This document shows, piece after piece, positions 57,976 through 64,000 of a stretch of 64,000 bases of DNA; within the stretch, counting starts at the first letter, position 1; each line of letters opens with the position of its first letter. Made by a program: the position numbers and the translations under genes. A model generated the notes under the pieces. It did no database searches and was not told the origin of the DNA. It saw only the letters and a list, made by a program, of their open reading frames with translations. The stretch comes from Candidatus Kryptonium thompsonii (lineage in GTDB: Bacteria; Bacteroidota; Ignavibacteria; Kryptoniales; Kryptoniaceae), in NCBI GenBank assembly GCA_001442925.1, contig LDXX01000005.1, positions 124,001-188,000 on the forward strand, given 5' to 3'.

Positions 57976-60615
57976 TTAGAAGTCAAATGAAATTCCAAAA
58001 ATAATTTGCCTCGGCTCAGAATAAAAATCAGGGCGTTTAAAGTATTCTTCAACGGTATTTATACCACGCGGTCTACCTGAATAAATCATTGAAAGCGTGT
58101 ATCCAGCCCTGCCAGTATCTCCAAAAACTTCAAGTTCATTCTTGATATCAAACAGATTGTAAATTTTAACAAAAAATTGAGCATTAAATCCAAACATCTT
58201 GAACAATTTATAAAAATACATATCAAAAGTGTAAACTGCTGGCTTGTTATCGCTGTTCTCAACCGCTGTCCTCTGATTTTGAAAAGCTGGCGTGTACGGT
58301 AAACCCGAACCAATCTTACCTATGAAACTCAGGACAAAATTATCAGGTTGACCAAGTGAAATTGTAAAGTTAAGTGAATGTCGCCTGTCCCAATCCAATG
58401 GAACAAGCTGTTTATTCCCCTCTATCGGTGGATCAGCTTGATTATTTAAAAACTCAGCATCCGGGTCAGAAGCATTGCCACGCGCAAGTTGAAGAGTATA
58501 ATCAAGCGTCGCACCAATTCCACCTCTAAATCTCTTTTCCAACGATATAGTTATCCCTCTAACATTTCCATAATCTCGATTAATATACCTTGCAAACTTA
58601 TCAACATTTAGATACTGGTGGATTTGAGTCCCAAGCAAATTTCTGATGTCTTTATAATAACCTGTTATATCAATTGCTATATCATCAGCTAATTGTTGTT
58701 GCAGTCCAATCTCATAGCTAACCGTTCTTTCCGGTTGAAGGTCAGCGTTCCCAATTTTACTCTTCAATCTTCCAACTTCAATTTCAAATTCAGGATTCGT
58801 GTAAAGAAATTCAAATGGTGGTATTTGAAAGAAATGTCCATAAGAGATATGAATCACACCGCGATCGGTTATTGGATAAGCCAACCCAATCCTTGGACTC
58901 AATTGATACTTTGGCTTTGCGCGTCTGAATAAACTATCCGGCAAAGGTCTATCGGAAGGTAAATGATCAGGATCGATTAAAACTTTCCCATTAGGTTCAA
59001 AGTAATCAAATCTCAACCCGACATTTGCGACAAGATATTCAAACTCCATCTTGTCCTGAATATAAGCTGAAAACTCATACGGTCTATGAAGATATTCATT
59101 GTTGTTAAATGCAGTTCTAGGCGGAAGTGATGGCACAAATCTATCTTTAAACCTTTCATCCCTTACAATTTCATACTCGCGAAGCCATAAACGATGAAAC
59201 CGGGTTTCAACCCCTGTTTTAATTTGATGCGTATTGGTAATCTGGTTCGTATAATCAACTTTTGCAATATAAGTTCTCGTGTTTCTGAAAAAGTGCCACA
59301 TTTGCGCTCCGCCTGTCAAAAAAGCATTGTTGCTTGCATCCTGAAGACGCTTCGGATCTGGATAAAGGTTTATGTCCTTCCAAACATATTGCTGATAATC
59401 ATTGTAAAGCAATGAACCTTTAACAGTTAGAAAAGCTTTTGAGCTTAAAACATGTGTGTATGAAAGTGTAAGTGTATACGCATACTGATACCTTTTGTAA
59501 TCGCCATCCGGATTGTATTTAAAGTTATGATCATAAATTTTATAAAAACGCCGTTGATATAAACCCTCAATGTTAAGCTTATTACTTGGGGTTACTTTGA
59601 AAGATAACTTGCCTTGTAATGTCAGCCTTCGTTCTGGATTCATTGGAACATAGGAACTATCGCCTGTTGCACCGATATACCACTTTGATGGATCATCCGA
59701 GCTAAAATTTGAAGAATCATAAGGTGTGAAAATTCTTCTACCATAGATCCAACCATCATTTTTGTAATACCGCCACGAAAGGAAGAAATTAACTTTATTT
59801 TTAAAAACTGGTCCCCCAAGTGTTCCCTGGAAATTATAAATATCTGTGGGGTTGACTCTCTCTATATTCATAAACAAATCTCTATTCGATGAAACATAAT
59901 CGCCTGTATAAACCGAAAAACTTCCAGTATATCTTTCCCCACCTTCTTTCGTTACAATGTTAACTACACCGGACATCGCCTGTCCATATTCAGCATTAAA
60001 TGTCCCGGTTACTATTTCCATCTCCTGAATGGCGTGATTTTCAACTTGGATGGCATAAGTGTTTGAAAACACATCGTTTACTGGAATCCCATCGATCATA
60101 TAAGCGACCTCTCCAATCCTCCCACCACGAAAATGCCCCTCAACAACTCCTGCTTGCAAATTAATTATATCCGTAAAATTTTCAACTGGCAATTTCGCAA
60201 TGATATCAGAAGAAACCTTTGAACTTGTCGAAGTTAAATCCCTCTGAACAAGCGGTCTTTCAGCAACGACAACAACCTCCTCACCAAGTTCGATCGCAGC
60301 TTCCTCAAGTTTAAAATCAACCCGCGTGGTTTGGTCAACAGAAACACGAACATTGGTTACCCGCACTGTTTTAAATCCAACAGCACTTGCCCTTACAGTG
60401 TAAACCCCGGGGGGAACATTGAGAATAACATAATTACCCTGCATATCTGTGGCTGCACCAAGCGTAGTTCCCTCCACTATTACATTTACAGCAAAAAGTG
60501 GTTCACCGGTTGAGGCATTTATAACTTTTCCAGCTATTTTCCCCGTTGTGCCTGAAAAGAGAAGAGAAAATCCAAAAGTCAAGGAGATAAGCGAAAGAAT
60601 TGCTTTTTTCAACAT
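57976..60615 (-). CDS. TonB-dependent receptor with N-terminal carboxypeptidase-regulatory-like domain
   Basis: An 879-residue outer-membrane transporter. After the signal peptide, residues 25-105 are a CarboxypepD_reg-like domain (GKIAGKVINASTGEPLFAVN, GNYVILNVPPGVYTVRASAVG), then VVVVAERPLVQRDL, the plug (VENFTDIINLQAGVVEGHF, VAYMIDGIPVNDV, FNAEYGQAMSGVVNIVTKEGG) and a 22-strand-type barrel ending IFGISFDF. The barrel part contains SPRIGLAYPITDRGVIHISYG and LQPERTVSYEIGLQQQL, typical of these receptors. It takes up a ligand with TonB energy; a sugar polymer fragment is inferred from neighbours. Without a SusD beside it, it is not a classical SusC. Confidence 0.93.
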   Translation of the reverse strand: MLKKAILSLISLTFGFSLLFSGTTGKIAGKVINASTGEPLFAVNVIVEGTTLGAATDMQGNYVILNVPPGVYTVRASAVGFKTVRVTNVRVSVDQTTRVDFKLEEAAIELGEEVVVVAERPLVQRDLTSTSSKVSSDIIAKLPVENFTDIINLQAGVVEGHFRGGRIGEVAYMIDGIPVNDVFSNTYAIQVENHAIQEMEIVTGTFNAEYGQAMSGVVNIVTKEGGERYTGSFSVYTGDYVSSNRDLFMNIERVNPTDIYNFQGTLGGPVFKNKVNFFLSWRYYKNDGWIYGRRIFTPYDSSNFSSDDPSKWYIGATGDSSYVPMNPERRLTLQGKLSFKVTPSNKLNIEGLYQRRFYKIYDHNFKYNPDGDYKRYQYAYTLTLSYTHVLSSKAFLTVKGSLLYNDYQQYVWKDINLYPDPKRLQDASNNAFLTGGAQMWHFFRNTRTYIAKVDYTNQITNTHQIKTGVETRFHRLWLREYEIVRDERFKDRFVPSLPPRTAFNNNEYLHRPYEFSAYIQDKMEFEYLVANVGLRFDYFEPNGKVLIDPDHLPSDRPLPDSLFRRAKPKYQLSPRIGLAYPITDRGVIHISYGHFFQIPPFEFLYTNPEFEIEVGRLKSKIGNADLQPERTVSYEIGLQQQLADDIAIDITGYYKDIRNLLGTQIHQYLNVDKFARYINRDYGNVRGITISLEKRFRGGIGATLDYTLQLARGNASDPDAEFLNNQADPPIEGNKQLVPLDWDRRHSLNFTISLGQPDNFVLSFIGKIGSGLPYTPAFQNQRTAVENSDNKPAVYTFDMYFYKLFKMFGFNAQFFVKIYNLFDIKNELEVFGDTGRAGYTLSMIYSGRPRGINTVEEYFKRPDFYSEPRQIIFGISFDF

Positions 60616-60643
60616 TTCATCACTTCAAATTAATTTTGAAGAG

Positions 60644-60661
60644 CGGGGGCAAAAGCCCCCG
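60644..60661 (-). terminator. Intercistronic hairpin between the binding-protein gene and the TonB receptor gene
   Basis: On the reverse strand CGGGGGC and GCCCCCG pair perfectly (seven bp) around TTTT, nine bases after the stop of the upstream gene and 28 bases before the receptor start. The tail is CTCTTCAAAATT, so termination would be partial. It may reduce receptor expression relative to the first gene, or stabilise the 5' message. Confidence 0.7.
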
Positions 60662-60669
60662 AAAAGTGA

Positions 60670-62148
60670 TCACTTCAATAACAACATCTTCTTAGCCACT
60701 ATATTATTTCCAGCAACTAAACGATAAATATAAACACCTGATGCAACCTTTAGCCCATTATCATCAGTTCCATCCCAATAAACTTTATATCTCCCCGGAT
60801 TGTGATAAGAACTAATCAATGTTTTAATTCTTTGACCTGCAAGGTTATAAATCTCAATTCTAACATGCGAAGCCTCCGGCAAAGCATACTCAATCACAGT
60901 TGATGGATTAAATGGATTGGGATAGTTCTGATAAAGTTCGTATCTACTTGGGATTAAATCTTTATCAGCAATTGGTTTATCATCAACGCCAACAATCACA
61001 TCACTTATTGGTGCTAAAGCAAACTCATCGAAGAACACTTTACCATAGAACAAAGGCCAGAACCTTGCCCTCACACTTACACCAACAACATCATCATCAG
61101 GAACCGTTATCACAGTTGCAAACTGCGTCCAACCCAACCTCGTCAAACCTTGATCCTTCATGAACTTCAAATCAAACTTGTAATCCTCTGCCCTCTTCTC
61201 ATTCCAACCTGTGTTCGGACCAACTACCTTAGTGTGCCACGTCCACGTAAAACCAATCGCATAACTCGGATTATCCAAAGAATCTGCTATCAAACTGTCT
61301 ATCTTTACCCACGCACTTAAAACATACTTCTTACCCTTCCCCTTCACAGGCAACTCATATATATCACTTATCCAAACCACCTCATCACTATCCCAATCCC
61401 ACTCCGCAAGCTTCAACGACTTGTTACCACTATACGCAGCCTCAGAACTCACAGTCGCAGTTATATACTGATTCGTCCCAAGCTCATAATCCTTCCACCA
61501 ATAAAACCACCCCTCATTCGCATTAAAACTATTGTTAAACAAACTACCTACCCAATCCCATCCATCCGGCTTCCTACCATACAAAAACAAATCATCAAAC
61601 CAAACCGTACCAGTCGCATCCTTGCCCCCAACCAATTTAACTATCAACTTAAACGCTGTGTCAGGCAAAACTACACTAACATCATTCTTAACCTCAGTCC
61701 AATCAACACTACCACTTGTCTGCGGAACATATACCCTGACAGGCTGACCCCCTATCAAATTGCCCTGCTTGTCATAAAAGTAAAAATCAAGATAAAACTT
61801 CTGATCATCATTTACGGGATTTGTGTTAACCCCACTCGTCTTAACATATCCACCCATCACAAGCTCCTTCCCAGGGAATATAAACGGAGCCCAATATGTG
61901 CACATGTTCGAACTCTCCCAATATACCGAACTTGATGTAGCCTGCTTGCTTATCTTCAACGAATATGACGCACTCCTCGATGCATCAACAGCCCACTCCA
62001 ATGTCGCACCTGTCGCACCAACCGCCTTAAATAACGCCGGATTTCCAGACTCAAAACCACCATTTTTTAGAACATTGACATATTGACCGAATGCAAATGA
62101 GATCACCAAGATTACAAACAATCCGAGATAAGAAATTTTACGCCACAT
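60670..62148 (-). CDS. Secreted carbohydrate-binding-like protein with T9SS sorting domain
   Basis: A 492-residue protein with signal peptide (YLGLFVILVISFAFG) and AAAGGAGGTTAAAG before the ATG. Two CBM4/9/22-like jelly-roll modules follow: residues 25-190 (LKNGGFESGNPALFKAVG, YSLKISKQATSSSVYWES, VWFDDLFLYGR) and 205-375 (WFYWWKDYELGTNQYITATV, SGNKSLKLAEWDWDS, VFFDEFALAP). The last 85 residues (YQNYPNPFNPSTVIEYALPE, IYNLAGQRIKTL, GVYIYRLVAG) are a strong T9SS type-A sorting domain. No catalytic domain is present. Codon usage between about 61,050 and 62,075 is strikingly different from the C-terminal part (AAG, TTG, GAG, AGT instead of AAA, CTT, GAA, TCA). First gene after the LacI regulator. 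Confidence 0.9.
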   Translation of the reverse strand: MWRKISYLGLFVILVISFAFGQYVNVLKNGGFESGNPALFKAVGATGATLEWAVDASRSASYSLKISKQATSSSVYWESSNMCTYWAPFIFPGKELVMGGYVKTSGVNTNPVNDDQKFYLDFYFYDKQGNLIGGQPVRVYVPQTSGSVDWTEVKNDVSVVLPDTAFKLIVKLVGGKDATGTVWFDDLFLYGRKPDGWDWVGSLFNNSFNANEGWFYWWKDYELGTNQYITATVSSEAAYSGNKSLKLAEWDWDSDEVVWISDIYELPVKGKGKKYVLSAWVKIDSLIADSLDNPSYAIGFTWTWHTKVVGPNTGWNEKRAEDYKFDLKFMKDQGLTRLGWTQFATVITVPDDDVVGVSVRARFWPLFYGKVFFDEFALAPISDVIVGVDDKPIADKDLIPSRYELYQNYPNPFNPSTVIEYALPEASHVRIEIYNLAGQRIKTLISSYHNPGRYKVYWDGTDDNGLKVASGVYIYRLVAGNNIVAKKMLLLK

Positions 62149-62263
62149 AACTTTAACCTCCTTTTGTTTGTGGATTTAAAAATTTCAATTCAAAAAGAAC
62201 TTAAAGATCAAAGCATATAGTTTTGGTTAACCTTCACCTCCAACGCTATTTGTTTTTGAAAAC

Positions 62264-63331
62264 TTAAATTAAACTTTCATCTATCTTGCTATCGTCGAAA
62301 ACATAGAAACCTTTTTTCTTGGCTCCGCAAGAATCCCTTACAACCAATTTAACTGGGAGGTAAACTCGATTGATCCCTGAATTTGGTTTCCTTATCATTT
62401 CAACAAGATGCTTAACTGCAACAACACCGAGTTCCTCTTTATCAACCCTAACCGTCGTAAGCCGAGGTTCAACATGGATACAAGCTTCTATATCATCAAA
62501 ACCGACCACAGCGACCTCATCGGGAACTTTTATGCCTTTCTCCTTTAAGAATCTCAAACACCCAATAGCCATAGCGTCATTTGCTGCGAAGATCGCCTCT
62601 GGTTTTAACTTCGTGAAGAGTTTTTCGCATGCTCTATATCCATTTATCACCCTTGTATCAGGTTCTTCAACTACACACATATCCACAGCGCATTCCACGC
62701 CAGCTTTCTCAAGCGCCTTTTTAAATCCCTCAAATCTTCCCCTTATACTTGGATGCTCAATATCACCACCGATAAAAGCAACTTTCCTATAGCCAAGCTT
62801 TAAAAGATGATCAGTCGCCATCTCCCCACCACCAACATTATCAATCATCACAGCTGAAACTTTCTTACCAGAAAGGTCATAATCAACAAGGATATATGGA
62901 AGTCCCAGTTCCTCAACATACTTAACATATTTTTGATTTATTTTCCCCGCAAAAATCACACCATCAACATTATTTTCAAGTAAAAATCTTGGAATGGCAC
63001 TTTTTGAAAACTGCGTAGGGACGGTCGTTAAAAGAACATAATAGTTATAAGCCCTGGATTCAAACTCAGTTCCAAGGAAAATTTTAGTGTAAAATGGTTC
63101 ACTCCTTGAGAAATGCTCCTCTGTTAAAATGAAACCTATATTCCCCGTCTTCCTTGAGGCAAGACTTCTGGCACTTCTCGCTGGATAATACCCAAGTTCT
63201 TCAATAGCTTGTAAAACTTTTTGCTTCGTTTCCTCACTCACATTCCCCTTATTATTGATGACAAGAGAAATTGTAGAGATCGACAACCCCGTCTTTTTCG
63301 CAACATCTTTAATCGTAACTCTTTTATTCAT
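62264..63331 (-). CDS. LacI-family transcriptional regulator
   Basis: About 355 residues from the ATG at 63331; upstream frame codons are excluded because the family starts here. The helix-turn-helix is at the N-terminus (VTIKDVAKKTGLSISTISLVIN), followed by the hinge YYPARSARSLASRKTGNIGF and the sugar-binding domain (GVIFAGKINQKYVKY, VMIDNVGGGEMATDHLLKLGYRKVAFIGG, AIFAANDAMAIGCLRFLKEKGIKVPDEVAVVGFDD, PRLTTVRVDKEELG). It is the first gene of the locus, and its own start overlaps a TAAAACGCTTTAA site. Expected to repress the locus and be released by a sugar. Confidence 0.95.
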   Translation of the reverse strand: MNKRVTIKDVAKKTGLSISTISLVINNKGNVSEETKQKVLQAIEELGYYPARSARSLASRKTGNIGFILTEEHFSRSEPFYTKIFLGTEFESRAYNYYVLLTTVPTQFSKSAIPRFLLENNVDGVIFAGKINQKYVKYVEELGLPYILVDYDLSGKKVSAVMIDNVGGGEMATDHLLKLGYRKVAFIGGDIEHPSIRGRFEGFKKALEKAGVECAVDMCVVEEPDTRVINGYRACEKLFTKLKPEAIFAANDAMAIGCLRFLKEKGIKVPDEVAVVGFDDIEACIHVEPRLTTVRVDKEELGVVAVKHLVEMIRKPNSGINRVYLPVKLVVRDSCGAKKKGFYVFDDSKIDESLI

Positions 63332-63343
63332 AAAACGCTTTAA
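63331..63343. promoter_or_regulatory. LacI-type operator candidate overlapping the regulator start codon
   Basis: TAAAACGCTTTAA, with the central CG expected of LacI-family sites and a near-palindromic half-site pair. It covers the first base of the regulator ATG on the reverse strand. The same 13 bases occur in inverted orientation at 63406, so the pair is not a chance single match. Confidence 0.6.
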
Positions 63344-63367
63344 ATAAATTTTTAAATTTCCCCGATA

Positions 63368-63395
63368 AAAATATAAAAAATGATTAAAAATCAAA
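63368..63395 (-). promoter_or_regulatory. Candidate promoter of the LacI regulator
   Basis: On the reverse strand TTTG, 16 bases, TATATTTT is a partial match to the Bacteroidota pattern (TTG ... TAnnTTTG). It lies between the two operator candidates, so a repressor bound at both could block it. Spacing is short and the -7 element lacks the final G. Confidence 0.3.
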
Positions 63396-63405
63396 GAACT
63401 ATTGA

Positions 63406-63418
63406 TTAAAGCGTTTTA
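63406..63418. promoter_or_regulatory. Second LacI-type operator candidate
   Basis: TTAAAGCGTTTTA is the exact reverse complement of the site at 63331-63343. Centres are 75 bases apart, close to seven helical turns, which would suit looping between two repressor dimers. Confidence 0.6.
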
Positions 63419-63630
63419 CTAGCTATAATATAATAAATAATTTTGCCTTTGTCAAGTCCCCAAAGGATTTATTACCATTGGAATGACTAAACTACCCCTC
63501 CCACACTTTAATTCCCCAAATACTAACTCAACACAAATAGCCTACCACTTTTAAGTTCCTTCCAAGCAAAGTTATAGACCCCACCCTGTAACACTCGGAA
63601 CACTGGCTTTGAAAAAATACTTTAAACTAA

Positions 63631-64000
63631 CTAAATCTTTATGAAAATTCTCTTTTTGTACAAAATCCACATCAAAAAATACATCAAAAGCACATGTGCG
63701 ATCGCATAAGCAAGTGAGCCATTCATCGGTCCAAGCCACGATGCGAAAAAGTTTTCATAAATATAATTTTTTACAGTTGTTGTACTACCATCGGACAAGC
63801 TTACCTTAAAATAAGTGCTTAATCTGCCAATTATACCTGATAAGACAAAAACTGTTATGGCGTTCATACCATAGACGACAAATGGATAGGTAAATTTTTT
63901 ATAGCCTCTCACATCAACAAAATAATAACAAAACCCAAGAACTATTAACGCAAATCCAGCGGTAAAAACAGCGTAAGAGCTTGTCCAAAGATTTTTATTT
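63631..64000 (-). CDS. NagX/HGSNAT-like (DUF5009) membrane acetyltransferase, C-terminal part (cut by window edge)
   Basis: The reading frame is open to the window end, so the protein extends beyond base 64,000; only about 123 C-terminal residues are visible. NLWTSSYAVFTAGFAL, GFCYYFVDVRGYKKF, TYPFVVYGMNAITVFVLSG and the last helix LAYAIAHVLLMYFLMWILYK match the C-terminal transmembrane helices of heparan-alpha-glucosaminide N-acetyltransferase-like proteins (COG4299, NagX). These move acetyl groups across the membrane to amino-sugar ends. Its position beside the sugar locus suggests a related role. The catalytic His lies in the missing N-terminal part. Confidence 0.85.
   Translation of the reverse strand, partial: NKNLWTSSYAVFTAGFALIVLGFCYYFVDVRGYKKFTYPFVVYGMNAITVFVLSGIIGRLSTYFKVSLSDGSTTTVKNYIYENFFASWLGPMNGSLAYAIAHVLLMYFLMWILYKKRIFIKI

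Larger units (their letters stand above)
63332..63630. other. 299-base intergenic region between the regulator and the acetyltransferase-like gene
   Basis: The first 90 bases hold the two operator candidates and the promoter candidate. The remaining 210 bases (63,420-63,630) are AT-rich with C runs. I see no open reading frame with a ribosome site, no tRNA and no strong hairpin in them. Confidence 0.6.

Noticed and set aside
46365-63331. A classical SusC/SusD polysaccharide utilisation locus
   Set aside because: The receptor is not followed by a lipoprotein with the SusD-like helical repeats; the next protein is a 1,060-residue protein with a standard signal peptide and a sorting tail.
63420-63630. 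A small gene or RNA between the regulator and the acetyltransferase
   Set aside because: No frame with a start and ribosome site and no stable hairpin with a T run are visible.

Overview
The window is about 64 kb of AT-rich, gene-dense bacterial chromosome. It holds about 52 protein genes (two cut by the window edges), three tRNA genes and no rRNA, CRISPR array, insertion sequence or phage gene that I can see. The gene set points to the Bacteroidota/Chlorobi/Ignavibacteria side of the FCB superphylum. Evidence: several secreted proteins end in type IX secretion (T9SS)-like sorting domains, PorV- and FadL-type outer-membrane proteins are present, and there is a carboxypeptidase-regulatory-domain TonB receptor, a short Hc1-like histone, serine palmitoyltransferase and leucine dehydrogenase. 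An Ignavibacteria- or Kryptonia-like organism is my best guess; this is inference from gene content and not a database result.

Layout. 1-7,700: a cut Fur-family regulator, a cutA-potC-potD operon, a ferredoxin, purM, then a reverse block (nusB with a UMF1-type transporter; an ABC ATPase with leucine dehydrogenase). 7,750-17,300: an unknown secreted protein, tRNA-Phe, a membrane phosphoesterase, a histone-like protein with a deoxyhypusine-synthase-like enzyme, an Omp85 protein, tRNA-Gln, and a reverse operon of serine palmitoyltransferase, a GNAT acyltransferase and branched-chain aminotransferase. 17,400-27,000: a forward operon (DUF1844, NAD kinase, HD protein, DedA, Rieske lipoprotein), a large hybrid histidine kinase coupled to a formimidoylglutamase-like enzyme, tRNA-Gly, SixA and an S9 peptidase. 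27,000-37,600: an acyl-CoA dehydrogenase, then a tight forward operon of guaB, an M24 peptidase, a glycosyltransferase, purD, a CPBP protease and a four-repeat lamin-tail surface protein. 37,600-46,350: gpsA-plsY, a lipid-related set (biotinyl carrier, FadL, SGNH lipoprotein), gcvPB and a YyaL/DUF255 protein.

46,365-63,331 is the most notable part. It is a continuous 17-kb reverse-strand carbohydrate locus: a LacI regulator with two matching operator-like sites, a secreted carbohydrate-binding-like protein with a sorting domain, a TonB-dependent receptor, a 1,060-residue surface protein in the place where a SusD would be expected, a PorV-like barrel, a secreted barrel-fold protein with a sorting domain, a complete binding protein plus two permeases of a sugar ABC importer (no ATPase), and a cytoplasmic glycosidase-like protein. 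At the right edge lies the C-terminal end of a NagX/HGSNAT-like membrane acetyltransferase. The set reads as surface capture, outer-membrane import, periplasmic binding, inner-membrane import and cytoplasmic cleavage, under one sugar-responsive repressor. It resembles a polysaccharide utilisation locus without SusC/SusD pairing. The first gene after the regulator also has a clear internal change of codon usage.
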